From Symbiodinium natans (Eukaryota; Sar; Dinophyceae; Suessiales; Symbiodiniaceae), in NCBI GenBank assembly GCA_905221605.1, contig CAJNDS010002745.1:1950703-2014702 (forward strand): a DNA stretch of 64,000 nucleotides, given 5' to 3'. Made by a program: the position numbers and the translations under genes. The notes under the pieces were generated by a model, which searched no databases, was not told the origin of the DNA, and worked only from the letters and a program-made list of their open reading frames with translations. Below, piece by piece: positions 18,626 to 27,847 of the stretch. The stretch's first letter is position 1; each line of letters starts with the position of its first letter.

Positions 18626-20896
18626 TCATGACAAACGGGTTTTGTTTACAGCTTTGGGGGGGTCAGGGCTTAAGGTTTTGAGACTTCGTTTGGCCGACTT
18701 AGCTCTCAGCAAGCATACAATCTCGATGTGGCCCCCGGAAGATGCGTACATGAGAGCGGTCTCGCCGGACTCGTCCTGCAAGTTCTTGTCGGCACCAGCT
18801 TCCAGCAGCAAACGTGCAATCTCGACATGGCCCTTGCAACATGCGCGCATGAGAGCGGTCTCGCCAGAGACGTCCTGCGAGTTTTTGTCGGCACCAGCGT
18901 CCAGCAGCAAACGTACAATTTCCACATAGTTCCCGGAAGATGCGTGCATGAGAGCGGTCGTCAAGCCGTTCATGTCCTGCAAGTTCTTGTCGGCACCAGC
19001 TTCCAGCAGCAAACGTGCAATCTCGACATGGCCCTCGGAACATGCGCGCATGAGAGCGGTCTCGCCGAGGTCGTCCTGCGAGTTTTTGTCGGCACCAGCT
19101 TCCAGTAGCAAACGTACAATTTCGATGTGGCCCCCGGAAGATGCGTAGATGAGAGCGGTCTCGCCGGACTCGTAATGCAAGTTCTTGTCGGCACCAGCTT
19201 CCAGCAGCAAACGCACAATTTCCAGGTGGCCCCTGGAACATGCACGCATGAGAGCGGTCTCACCGAACTTGTCCTGCAAGTTCGTGTCGGCACCAGCGCC
19301 CAGCAGCAACCGTACAATCTCTACATGGCCGTTGCCAGACGCGTCAATGAGAGCAGTCGAATCGGACCTGTTGTGCAAGTTCTTGTCGGCACCAGCTTCC
19401 AGCAGCAAACGTACAATTTCGAGGTGGCCCCTGGAACATGCGCGCATGAGAGCGGTCTCGCCGCAGCCGTCCTGCGAGTTTTTGTCGGCACCAGCGTCCA
19501 GCAGCAAACGTACAATTTCGACGTAGTTCCCGAAACATGCGTGCATGAGAGCGGTCTTTAAGCCGTTCATGTCCTGCAAGTTCTTGTCGGCACCAGCTTC
19601 CAGCAGCAAACGTGCAATCTCGACATGGCCCTTGAAACATGCGCGCATGAGAGCGGTCTTGCCGGAGTCGTCCTGCGAGTTTTTGTCGGCACCAGCGTCC
19701 AGCAGCAAACGTACAATTTCGACATAGTTCCCGGAAGATGCGTGCATGAGAGCGGTCTTTAAGCCGTTCATGTCCTGCAAGTTCTTGTCGGCACCAGCTT
19801 CCAGCAGCAAACGTGCAATCTCGACATGGCCCTCGGAACATGCGCGCATGAGAGCGGTCTCGCCAGAGTCGTCCTGCGAGTTTTTGTCGGCACCAGCTTC
19901 CAGTAGCAAACGTACAATTTCGATGTGGCCCCCGGAAGATGCGTAGATGAGAGCGGTCTCGCCGGACTCGTAATGCAAGTTCTTGTCGGCACCAGCTTCC
20001 AGCAGCAAACGCACAATTTCCAGGTGACCCCTGGAACATGCACGCATGAGAGCGGTCTCACCGAACTTGTCCTGCAAGTTCGTGTCGGCACCAGCGCCCA
20101 GCAGCAACCGTACAATCTCTACATGGCCGTTGCCAGACGCGTCAATGAGAGCAGTCGAATCGGACCTGTTGTGCAAGTTCTTGTCGGCACCAGCTTCCAG
20201 CAGCAAACGTACAATTTCGAGGTGGCCCCTGGAACATGCGCGCATGAGAGCGGTCTCGCCGCAGCCGTCCTGCGAGTTTTTGTCGGCACCAGCGTCCAGC
20301 AGCAAACGTACAATTTCGACGTAGTTCCCGAAACATGCGTGCATGAGAGCGGTCAAGCCGTTCATGTCCTGCAAGTTCTTGTCGGCACCAGCTTCCAGCA
20401 GCAAACGTGCAATCTCGACATGGCCCTTGAAACATGCGCGCATGAGAGCGGTCTTGCCGGAGTCGTCCTGCGAGTTTTTGTCGGCACCAGCATCCAGTAG
20501 CAAACGTACAATCCGGGTGTGGCCCTGGGAAGATGCGACAATGAGAGCCGTCTCGCCGGTGGAGTCGTCCTGCATGTTCTTGTCGACACCAGCTGCCAGA
20601 AGAGCGCGGCCCACTTCCACATGGCCTGTATTAGCAACATACTCGAGAAGCTCGACTTCAGCCTGAGGCATCTGCTCAGGGCGGAAGGTGGATAGCAGCA
20701 CCAGCTGCAGGTCAACGGGCCCAGTTAGAGGAGCATCATCCTGCAAGCAGCGGCCAGCATGTAGTAGCTTTTGCAGGCAGACTGGGAAACCATGCTGGCT
20801 TCGCAAGTGGTGCTTCAAGCCAATCACGTTATCAAGTGTGTCGCCCACGGGCGCCGCGGCCAGCTCTTGCCCAGAAACACTCCAGACACACAGCAT
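18626..20896 (-). CDS. Ubiquitin-like/ankyrin-repeat protein, complete
   Basis: Intronless frame of 756 codons from the ATG at 20896. Residues 1 to about 72 (MLCVWSVSGQELAAAP..., LKHHLRSQHGFP, LLHAGRCLQDD, VDLQLVLL) resemble a ubiquitin-like fold and match the start style of many Symbiodiniaceae ankyrin proteins I recall. Then come 20 ankyrin repeats of 33 residues with consensus GETALMRACxxGHVEIVRLL and LEAGADKNLQD; the last is cut short and followed by a basic 25-residue tail. Repeats 3-10 are copied as 11-18. Such proteins act as protein-binding scaffolds; partner unknown. No signal peptide or membrane segment. Base composition and length stand apart from the broken islands around it, and it looks like the only fully intact gene here. 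Large frames in the other five registers are shadows of the repeats. Confidence 0.9.
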   Translation of the reverse strand: MLCVWSVSGQELAAAPVGDTLDNVIGLKHHLRSQHGFPVCLQKLLHAGRCLQDDAPLTGPVDLQLVLLSTFRPEQMPQAEVELLEYVANTGHVEVGRALLAAGVDKNMQDDSTGETALIVASSQGHTRIVRLLLDAGADKNSQDDSGKTALMRACFKGHVEIARLLLEAGADKNLQDMNGLTALMHACFGNYVEIVRLLLDAGADKNSQDGCGETALMRACSRGHLEIVRLLLEAGADKNLHNRSDSTALIDASGNGHVEIVRLLLGAGADTNLQDKFGETALMRACSRGHLEIVRLLLEAGADKNLHYESGETALIYASSGGHIEIVRLLLEAGADKNSQDDSGETALMRACSEGHVEIARLLLEAGADKNLQDMNGLKTALMHASSGNYVEIVRLLLDAGADKNSQDDSGKTALMRACFKGHVEIARLLLEAGADKNLQDMNGLKTALMHACFGNYVEIVRLLLDAGADKNSQDGCGETALMRACSRGHLEIVRLLLEAGADKNLHNRSDSTALIDASGNGHVEIVRLLLGAGADTNLQDKFGETALMRACSRGHLEIVRLLLEAGADKNLHYESGETALIYASSGGHIEIVRLLLEAGADKNSQDDLGETALMRACSEGHVEIARLLLEAGADKNLQDMNGLTTALMHASSGNYVEIVRLLLDAGADKNSQDVSGETALMRACCKGHVEIARLLLEAGADKNLQDESGETALMYASSGGHIEIVCLLRAKSAKRSLKTLSPDPPKAVNKTRLS
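19100..20700 (-). repeat. Recent 8-ankyrin block duplication
   Basis: Sequence of the first block reappears about 798-800 bp away with only scattered substitutions and 3-bp codon indels (extra K or T codons after NGL). Examples: GATGCGTAGATGAGAGCGG at 19140 and 19938, and GTTGTGCAAGTTCTTG at 19370 and 20169. Confidence 0.85.
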
Positions 20897-20920
20897 AGGG
20901 GGGGGGGGGGACTTCCCTAC
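20897..20920 (-). promoter_or_regulatory. Putative spliced-leader acceptor and short leader
   Basis: On the minus strand CTTATTTGTAG|GGAAG at 20917-20918 is followed by a C-rich 20-nt leader (poly-G on the plus strand) to the ATG. Dinoflagellate mRNAs receive a trans-spliced leader at such AG sites. No relict leader sequence was found. Confidence 0.4.
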
Positions 20921-20984
20921 AAATAAGCCAGGGATGAAGATGTGGGGGAGTATCCAGGCTAGCGTCTGAGCTCTTGGTTTCGGA

Positions 20985-21095
20985 AAGTTGTTGAAGCAGT
21001 ATAATATAGGGGTCGGAATAATTATTGATGGTATTCCCTTGTGGTGTCTTTATACATATACTATCACCCCCCCCCCCCCCCAAAAAAAAAAAAAA
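20985..21095. mobile_element. Family J element with C16 A14 tract, copy 2
   Basis: GGGTCGGAATAATTATTGATGG, TATTCCCTTGTGGTGTC and ATACATATACTATCA followed by C16 then A14. It lies just 5' of the ankyrin gene. Confidence 0.65.
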
Positions 21096-21319
21096 CATAT
21101 GAAACCTATTCTGATTCTTAAGGCCCCAAAATAGAATGCACTGAGGGGCCTGTTGACAGTCCCTTGCGATTATCTTGGAGCCAGTAGAAAAGAGGAGCCT
21201 GGGCTCAGCTGGCGGAGCAATCTAAACCCTAAACCCTAAACCCTAAACCCTAAACCCTAAACCCTGAACCCAAATTTCGCAGAGACTTAGACCCGCATGG
21301 GGACTAAACCGGGTGCTGG

Positions 21320-21415
21320 GTAGCCCTTAAAACCCTCTGAAAAATAAAACCCTAAACCATAAACCTCTTAAACCCAATAAGGGAAATATGAAGTGTTTCA
21401 AGGGCCCTAGGAATA
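21320..21415. mobile_element. Dispersed element, family E
   Basis: CCCTTAAAACCCTCTGAAAA, TCTTAAACCCAATAAGGGAAAT and CAAGGGCCCTAGG, as in the 34.7-kb copies. A CCCTAAA unit sits inside. Confidence 0.6.
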
Positions 21416-21755
21416 ACAAGGGTAATTACCCTTTTTGGTTTCGGTGCCTCTCGGGGAATCTTAAAACCCCGCCCCAAAAAAAGAAGAAAAGGGGGAATAA
21501 GGGCGCACCCTGCGTGCTAGAAAGGGGCGATGAAGACGCAGAAAGTCTCTAAAGCTCCTTGCGAAGCTATCTGAGCCAATCGCCCTCATGGTCGCCAGAG
21601 GGAGAGTGGATAATGATAACCCTAAACCCTAAAGACCCTTTACCCTTGCTGTGGAGTAGACCCTAGAAAAAAAGTATACTTTTGGGGTATAAGTACCTAT
21701 AGTAGGAACACAGAATCAAAAAATGTCTTAAAGCATAGTACTCCCAAACACAGCG

Positions 21756-21878
21756 GCTAGGTTGCCCAGCAACCTAGGATTGAAAAAGGGCGCCCCTGTT
21801 TGCTTAAAGCGGTTTGCGTTAAGGGAAGCTGAACCCTCCAAAAAAGGAAGAATAGGGGTCCCACTGGGCATCCTAGTT
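21756..21878. mobile_element. MITE-like element, family D
   Basis: GGCTAGGTTGCCCAGCAACCTAGG, GGGCGCCCCTGTTTGCTTAAAG, AAAAAAGGAAGAATAGGGG and ACTGGGCATCCTAGT. Ends are inverted (CTAGG.TGCCCAG / CTGGGCATCCTAG). Confidence 0.7.
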
Positions 21879-21991
21879 CATAACCCTTAACAGCCCTTAA
21901 CCTAAACCCTAGACCCTAGACCCTAAACCCTAAACCCTAAAGCCTAAACCCTAAACCCTAAACCCTAAACCCTAAACCCTAAACCCTAAAC

Positions 21992-22076
21992 CCTAAAGCG
22001 GCAGCTGCGTCACCTGGAATCGGATCCCGACTTCTGGCGCCCAAGGGTTTGCGGCTTCTGCGGAGGCTGCGGAGGC
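21992..22076 (-). CDS. Exon-like segment abutting telomere array
   Basis: Acceptor CACCTGACAAG|GC and donor TTTAGG|GTTTAGGG. 27 codons: LRSLRRSRKPLGARSRDPIP then GDAAAAL. On the plus strand CAG|GTGAGG at 22082 is a textbook donor, so a plus exon (RHLESDPDFWRPRV) is a real alternative. Confidence 0.4.
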
Positions 22077-22104
22077 CTTGTCAGGTGAGGGGCTGCGGGC
22101 TAAC

Positions 22105-22200
22105 CCTAAACCCTAAACCCTAAACCCTAAACCCTAAACCCTAAACCCTAAACCCTAAATCCTAAACCCTAAACCCTAAACCCTAAACCCTAAACCTTAT
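22105..22200 (-). repeat. CCCTAAA array, about 13 copies
   Basis: One AAATCCT unit; otherwise regular. Confidence 0.96.
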
Positions 22201-22304
22201 AAACCCCCCCCCACCCACCACCACACACAGAAAGGGCTTAGGGTTCAGGGTGTACACCCTACAACTTAAACATCCTAAACCCGAACACTGATCCCTACAC
22301 CAAG

Positions 22305-22426
22305 AACCCACATGGGGGATGGCGAAATTCGGGGTACCTTATTGGAGTCCTTTCTATGAGGGAATCCTACTATTTGGGGGTCTATACCTTAGAGGTCCCT
22401 TAATTTCGTAAACCCCAAATCCCTAA
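22305..22426. mobile_element. MITE-like element, family B
   Basis: Left end CATGGGGGATGGCGAAATTCGGGG, core GAGGGAATCCTACTATTTGG, right end AATTTCGTAAACCCC. The outer AAATT..GGGG/CCC..AATTT forms an inverted repeat. Confidence 0.75.
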
Positions 22427-22599
22427 ATCCTGAACCCTAAGCCCTAGAACCTAAAATCTAAATTTCTAAAACCTAATTAAACCCTAAACCCACCCGAAAA
22501 CCCTAAACCCTAAACCCCAAACCCGAAACCCGAAACCCGAAACCCGAAAGCCGAAACCCGAAACCCTAAACCCTAAACCCTAAACCCTAAACCCTAAAC

Positions 22600-22666
22600 C
22601 CGACCCCTGTGAAGCCCCGGGATGCCGAGGCCCTCACGGCTGCTTCTGGATCAGCGACGGGGCCCC
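22600..22666 (-). CDS. Exon-like segment abutting telomere array
   Basis: Acceptor GACGCTGCTGCAG|GG and donor GTCGG|GTTTAGGG. 21 codons: GPVADPEAAVRASASRG then FTGV. Confidence 0.45.
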
Positions 22667-22707
22667 CTGCAGCAGCGTCGGCCTTGGGCCAACGCGGACC
22701 CTGGAGG

Positions 22708-22797
22708 TGTGGGTTTAGGGTTTAGGGTTTAGGGTTTAGGGTTTAGGGTTTAGGGTTTAGGGTTTAGGGTTTAGGGTTTAGGGTTTAGGGTTTAGGG
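22708..22797 (+). repeat. TTTAGGG array, about 12 copies
   Basis: Followed by five GGGCTTT variants. Confidence 0.96.
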
Positions 22798-23076
22798 CTT
22801 GGGGTTTAGGGCTTTGGGCTTTGGGCTTTGGGCTTTGGGCTTAGGGCTTGGTATCGGAGGTCTTTCGAGATGATCCGATCATCCTCTGGGTTCGGGAGTC
22901 GGGGAGTGTTCAGGGCATGAGTTCACGGCCTCGACAGCATGTAAGCAAACCCCACAACCCTAAAGTTTAGGGTTGAGGTTTTAGGGCTTTGGGTTTTGTT
23001 GGGGGGTTTCGGGTTTGGAGTTTAAGGTGCTTAGGGTTTAGGGTTTAGGCTGAACCCTAGACCCTAAACCCTAAAC

Positions 23077-23150
23077 CCCATAGGGCCATGTCTGACTGGG
23101 GCGCCCGGCCCAACGTTGGGAACACGGGGTGGGTTGGCACCGCCAGTGAC
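23077..23150 (-). CDS. Exon-like segment abutting telomere array
   Basis: Acceptor GAAACTCAG|G and donor TGGG|GTTTAGGG. 24 codons: SLAVPTHPVFPTLGRAPQSD then MALW. Confidence 0.45.
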
Positions 23151-23829
23151 CTGAGTTTCAAGGCTTGCCCACGAAGCTGCAGTTTAGGGCGAGGGTTAGC
23201 GAAGCCCCCGTAGCCCAGGGCAAAAATAAGGCCCTAAAACCTGAACCCTAAACCCTAAACCCCTCAAACCCTAAACCCTAAACCCTAAACCTTAAACATA
23301 ATCCTCTTAAACCCAGTCATGTTGTACCTGCTTTAGTTTGTGGGCCCCCCGGTTTTTTATATGACTTTAGAAGGGAGGAGTTTACATAAGTTTAAAGGGG
23401 CAGCGATGCTCGGCAATTGATTTAAAGGCGCGCCGTGTGGAATATTTCTTACGCCACCCGGACGACTTGATTTAATTCAAGATCCCACCGCGCACCCCGA
23501 AACAGTCAGAGTGTTCTGAAAATCCCAGCCAATTCTGAACCCTAAACCCTAAACCCCTAAACCCCTAAACCCTAAACCCTCAACCCTAAACCCCCACTAA
23601 AACAGGTAGAACATTAAGGGATCCCAGCGGCCCCTGTAGACAGGGTTTAGGGTTTAGGCTTTTTGCGGGGCTTTGGGGTTCAGGGCTTGGGCCTGCCAAA
23701 CCCCAAAACAGAGTGCCCTGAAACCCTAGACATTCAAGTAGGGTTTGGGGTTTGGGGTGCGATATGGGGTTTGGGGTTTTAGAGTTTAGGGTCTAGGGCC
23801 CTAGACCCTACCCTGAAACCGGTTTAGGG

Positions 23830-23945
23830 TCTAAAGGGTTTACCTGAAGGCTCCAATGAATGTAGCTCCTTCCTGGGTTAGGAAGGGGCTATAGCATTGT
23901 TTTACACCAAAATTAGAAGCCTTTGGGTAGCGTCTAAGGATGCGG
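23830..23945. mobile_element. Dispersed element, family G
   Basis: CCTGAAGGCTCCAATGAATGTAG, TCCTGGGTTAGGAAGGGGCTATAG and AAGCCTTTGGGTAGCG. The order matches 27110-27238. Confidence 0.6.
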
Positions 23946-23963
23946 GATGCCCCAAACCATATG

Positions 23964-24095
23964 GGGGTTTCCGAAATTAGGGGTATCTTATCGGGGGGGG
24001 GGGGGGGGGGTCCGAAATTAGGGGTACCTTTTTTGGGGTCCTTACTATGAGGGAATCCTACTATTTGGGGGGTCTATATTAGAGGCTCCCTAAAC
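23964..24095. mobile_element. MITE-like element, family B, with internal duplication
   Basis: ATGGGGGTTTCCGAAATTAG at 23961 and again TCCGAAATTAGGGGTACC at 24011 with a G18 run between. The core TGAGGGAATCCTACTATTTG is nearly identical to the 22.3-kb copy. Confidence 0.75.
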
Positions 24096-24169
24096 CCTAA
24101 ACCCTACACCCTAAACATTAAACACCCTAAACCCGAAACCCTAAACCCTTTAAACCCTAAACCCTAAAC

Positions 24170-24277
24170 TCCCATATTTCGAAGCCCATGTGGCTGTCGG
24201 CCAAGGCATTGTGCTTGACGGCGGGGAGTTTGGCGGGTAGGTCACGAAAGGCATGGAGTGCCTCTCGAGCGGAATTA
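24170..24277 (-). CDS. Exon-like segment abutting telomere array
   Basis: Acceptor CACCCTCTTCCCAG|TA (strong) and donor TATGGGA|GTTTAGGG. 35 codons: IPLERHSMPFVTYPPN then SPPSSTMPWPTATWASKYG. One of the longer frames with two good signals. Confidence 0.5.
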
Positions 24278-24699
24278 CTGGGAAGAGGGTGGAGGGTTTA
24301 GATGTTGGGGCTTTCAGGGAATTCAGGAGTTTAGGGTTTACGGTTTAGGGTGTAGGGTTTAGGGTTTAGGGTTTAGGGTTTAGGGTTTGGGGTTTAGGGT
24401 TTAGGGTTTAGGGTTTAGGGTTTAGGCTTTAGGCATTAGGCTTGAGGCTTGAGGCTTTAGGGTTTTTTTTTTTAAAGGGTTTAGGAATTAGGGTTTAGAG
24501 GGGCGAGGACCCTTCCGCTTAGGTTCGTGGGAAAGCTTTTCTGGCCTATGGGGGGTTCAGGGCCTTAGGGCTGATAAAGGGTTTAGGGCTTAAACTAAGG
24601 GCTCAGGGTTTCCGACTTCCAGTTGCAAATCCCCCCCAACAAAAATAAAACAAAAATCCTAAACCCTCAACCCCAAACCCTAAACCCCAAACCCTAAAC

Positions 24700-24761
24700 C
24701 TTTTCGTCTCTGGGCTCATGAGCGCACCATGCGAGGGATCGCTCCGCAAGCGTCCCCCCCA
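24700..24761 (-). CDS. Exon-like segment abutting telomere array
   Basis: Acceptor CCTGTAAGCCAG|TG and donor GAAAAG|GTTTAGGG. GGTLAERSLAWCAHEPRDEK. A second minus frame is also open. Confidence 0.45.
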
Positions 24762-25165
24762 CTGGCTTACAGGGGAAACCCTAAAGACCAAACTTTTAAC
24801 TACCTCATGCATGCATCAACTTGGGCGTTGCGCCTTTCGGGCAAAACAACTCATTTTGCAAGGTTCTTGGGGTTTAGGGCTTAGGGCTTTCCTGCCCGTT
24901 CCTTACATGCAACGAAGTAGAGCCGGCTAAAGCAAGCTTGCTCACATGCGCCCTTAACCCTGAAACTAAAGTGGTGTGGCTCCCTGACCCCTCCTAAACC
25001 CTGATTCCCAAACCCTAAACCCTAAAACCGTGGTGCCATGAGTCATGAATCATGAAGTCAAGACCGCCGCCTTAGGGCTCAGGGTTTAAGGCCTAGGATC
25101 CTAATCCCGAAAACCTAAAAGCCCCAAGAAACCCCCCTAAGCCCCCAACCACCCCCAAAATCCAC

Positions 25166-25256
25166 CAAGTCGGCGCCGAGAGTCATTCCCAGTTGTTGGC
25201 TCATGGGTTGTGTTTGCTGTGGCTGCGCTTGTGGCGGCGGCACGGGCGTGCTCTGC
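25166..25256 (-). CDS. Exon-like segment, Gln/Pro-rich
   Basis: Acceptor GTCTCCCCTAG|G and donor GACTTG|GTGGAT. 30 codons: STPVPPPQAQPQQTQPMSQQ then LGMTLGADL. Similar in style to the Q/P-rich segment at 26.3 kb, possibly the same protein. Confidence 0.5.
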
Positions 25257-25505
25257 CTAGGGGAGACTCAGAAGTTCTGAGGCTTCATAAGGGCTCAAGG
25301 GTTGAGGGGTTCTAGTGTGGGTTTAGGGGCTCTTCCACGGGCAGATAACTCGTTTCGGTCAATACTGCCTCGCAGCCCTTCTCATGGAAACCGTGTGCCC
25401 CCCCCCCCCCCCCGAAGGGTTTAGGGTTTAGGGCTGACTGAAGGCTGATGCGCAAAGTAGCCCAAGGGGCCTACTTAAAACGTTTGCCCCCTCTAACGTC
25501 GACAG

Positions 25506-25554
25506 CCTGAGCCCCATCATGCCCTATGAAGAACCAGCCGGAAAATTCAGGGAT
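25506..25554 (+). CDS. Exon-like segment abutting telomere array
   Basis: Acceptor CCCTCTAACGTCGACAG|C and donor AGGGAT|GTTTAGGG. LSPIMPYEEPAGKFRD, on the plus strand. Confidence 0.4.
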
Positions 25555-25838
25555 GTTTAGGGTTTAGGGCTTTAGGAGTACAGGGGCTTGCTTGCAAGAT
25601 CCTAAAGGCCACGTCCACGTCCGAGGTTGGGGGGTGGGGGGTTTAGGGTTGAGGGTTGAGGGTTTAGGGTTGGGTTTGAGGGGTTTAGGGTTGAGGGTTG
25701 AGGGTTTTGCGGGTTCTGGGGGTTTTAGGGTTTAGGGTTTAGGGTTTAGGGTTTAGGGTTTAGGGTTTAGGGTTAGGGTATCCCTGAAAAAGGGCCTCTG
25801 CAACCTGACCTAGATCAACTCTCACTACCCACACGCAG

Positions 25839-25890
25839 ACTCCCCAAAAATCCCCCTTGAAGGAGGAGAGGTCCAAGAAGACATCAACCC
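25839..25890 (+). CDS. Exon-like segment, Lys-rich
   Basis: Acceptor CTACCCACACGCAG|ACT and then TPQKSPLKEERSKKTST running into a CCCTAAA-like patch. Donor unresolved. Confidence 0.35.
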
Positions 25891-26199
25891 TAAACCCGAA
25901 GCCCTAAACCCAAACCCGAAGCCCTGAACCCTAAACCCCACCCAAAAAAAAAAAATAAATAAATATATATATATATATATATACAATTCCATGGGCTACC
26001 ATAGAGCAATGCGGGTCCAGGGCCGAGAAAATATTGAATTACCTAAACGTTAAACCCTAAACCCTAAGCCCCCTAAAAACCCTAAACCCTAACCCTAAAC
26101 CCTAAACCCTAAACCCTAAACCCTAAACCCTAAACCCTACACCCCGGAATTACAGGGTCTTGGGCTCTCTCCGGGGCGAAGGTCCAGGTCACAGCAACT

Positions 26200-26266
26200 T
26201 CTTCTAGACCCCAGAGTAACCTAGGAGAAAACAGGGTACCCTTTTTGGTTCAAAGGGGCTTAACCC
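26200..26266. mobile_element. Family D element, truncated by telomere repeats
   Basis: TCTAGACCCCAGAGTAACCTAGG and GGGTACCCTTTTTGGTTCAAAGGGGCTTA, then (CCCTAAA)n replaces the right half. Confidence 0.6.
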
Positions 26267-26324
26267 TAAACCCTAAACCCTAAACCCGAACACCCTAACA
26301 CCCTAACACCTAACACCCTAACAC

Positions 26325-26405
26325 CCCCAAAAAAGGAATGGGGGCCGGTCTGGTTTCTCGGGGCGGCGGCTGCTGAGCCTGCGGCTGATGCGAAGGAACG
26401 TTCTT
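26325..26405 (-). CDS. Exon-like segment, Gln/Pro-rich
   Basis: Acceptor TTTTGTTTGCATCGCAG|AAG (strong) and donor TTGGGG|GTGTTAGGG, where the octamer-type repeat gives the GT. 27 codons in phase 0/0: NVPSHQPQAQQPPPRETRPA then PIPFLG. Confidence 0.5.
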
Positions 26406-26455
26406 CTGCGATGCAAACAAAAGGGGTCGGGTTTTAGGGTTTAGGGTTTAGGGTT

Positions 26456-26692
26456 TCTGGGTTTTGGGGTTTCTGGGGTTTCTGGGGTTTCTGGGGTTTC
26501 TGGGGTTTCTGGGGTTTCTGGGGTTTCTGGGGTTTCTGGGGTTTCTGGGGTTTCTGGGGTTTCTGGGGTTTCTGGGGTTTCTGGGGTTTCTGGGGTTTCT
26601 GGGGTTTCTGGGGTTTCTGGGGTTTCTGGGGTTTCTGGGGTTTCTGGGGTTTCTGGGGTTTCTGGGGTTTCTGGGGTTTCTGGGGTTTGGGG
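26456..26692 (+). repeat. GGGGTTTCT 9-mer minisatellite, about 26 copies
   Basis: Near-perfect nonamer array nested in TTTAGGG repeats. It encodes an endless Gly-Phe-Leu in one frame, with no sign that this is translated. Confidence 0.97.
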
Positions 26693-26909
26693 TTTAGGGT
26701 CTGGGGCTTGGGGTTTGGGGTTTGGGGCTTGGGGCTTGGGGTTCAGGGTTGAGGGTTTGGGGGGTTGGGGTTTAATTAGGGTTTTGCAATCGGGCTTAGT
26801 GGTGCCTTAGCCTTACATGCGTGCAGGGACATGGTCCAATGGTGCGGCGGTCTCTGTGCGCGTGCTGGGATCGAGGGTGCCTCTTTTTTTTTTGCTGCAG
26901 TGTCTAGAC

Positions 26910-27018
26910 CCGGGAGTAAGCTAGGAGGAAAAAAAGGATACCCTTTTAGGTTTTAAAGGGGATTATAAGGGAACCCAACCTTAAAAAAGGAAAAAAACGG
27001 GCCTACTCCGGGTCCCAG
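26910..27018. mobile_element. MITE-like element, family D
   Basis: CTAGACCCGGGAGTAAGCTAGG, AGGATACCCTTTTAGGTTTT, AAGGGGATTATAAGGGAACC, AAAAAAGGAAAAAA and CCTACTCCGGGTCC. Ends inverted (GACCCGGGAGTA/TACTCCGGGTCC). Confidence 0.8.
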
Positions 27019-27109
27019 GTGTGCTGCAAAGGCTTAGCAGACGGCTTCTGGCGACTGCAGACATGAGGTTCGGGAGCAAGTCAAAGCACCAATGCGGGTG
27101 AAAGGGTTC

Positions 27110-27238
27110 ATGGTTGCGAAGACCCTAAGGTCTCTATATACCCGAAGGCTCCAATGTAGTCCCTTTTTGGGTTAGCTATAGGGGATTCTAGTATACTACC
27201 CCAAAAAGGTACTACATAGGAGGCTTAGGGTAGCAACA
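27110..27238. mobile_element. Dispersed element, family G
   Basis: ACCCTAAGGTCTCTATATACC, CCGAAGGCTCCAATGTAGTCC and GGTACTACATAGGAGGCTTAG. The ends form an imperfect inverted repeat (CCTAAG..CTCC/GGAGGCTTAGG). Confidence 0.6.
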
Positions 27239-27244
27239 GGAAAC

Positions 27245-27483
27245 CACTTGACGTGCACCTCTCAGGGTGCCACTGACACTGCGGACTTCACTCCGTGATG
27301 TGCCCAGAAGCACAGGGGAACCGCACGGTGCATGTCCAGCGCAGCGCCTGGACCGCTTCGCCAACTGATCGCGGTGTGCGTCTGCGTGGAATTGGGGAAG
27401 CTGCGAATCTGCTTGTACGGGCTCCATCGTCTAGACTTGTCTGGGGCAGGCAGTTCGCCTGGTCATCCCCGACACACATCTGA
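27245..27483. other. Complex island between two elements, strand unresolved
   Basis: Open on both strands for over 60 codons: plus QGNRTVHVQRSAWTASPTDR and then VRLRGIGEAANLLVRAP; minus RTSRFAASPIPRRRTPRSVG. GC-rich, codon-like composition. No product recognised. Confidence 0.35.
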
Positions 27484-27489
27484 ATGGTG

Positions 27490-27600
27490 GCTAGACCCAA
27501 GAATAACGTAGGAATAACAATAGGGTGCCCTTCTGGGCTTAACGGGGCTTGTTGTAAGGGAACCTAAACCCTAACAAAGAGGGACTAAGGGCCTACTCGA
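27490..27600. mobile_element. MITE-like element, family D
   Basis: TAGACCCAAGAATAACGTAGG, AGGGTGCCCTTCTGGGC, GTAAGGGAACCTAAACC and GGGCCTACTCGATG. Confidence 0.65.
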
Positions 27601-27707
27601 TGTTCTTGTTACCCTAAACCCTAACCCCTAAACCGAAAACCATCCTAAACGCTAAACAACCCTAAACCCTAAACCTAAACCCTAAACAATTAAACATTGT
27701 GGGCTTG

Positions 27708-27847
27708 GTGTGTCCTGTGTCCATGGGTACCCAGAAGTAGCGTTATAAGTACGTACCCGAAGTAATGTGATTATAGCCATAGTTCCCAGATACCACTTAA
27801 AACCCTTAGAAGTATCCATGAACCGCCAAGTAGGAATCTGCACACGC
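27708..27847. mobile_element. MITE-like element, family C, diverged
   Basis: TCCATGGGTACCCAGAAGTAG, TATAAGTACGTACCCGAAG and GTATCCATGAACCGCCAAGTAGG. Confidence 0.6.

Noticed and set aside
18699-20666. Large overlapping ORFs in the ankyrin gene
   Set aside because: They are the other five registers of a 99-bp repeat; only the 756-codon frame gives ankyrin consensus.
26464-26697. 77-residue GFL repeat protein
   Set aside because: A nonamer without stop in one frame gives this on its own. No codon variation and no regulatory context.
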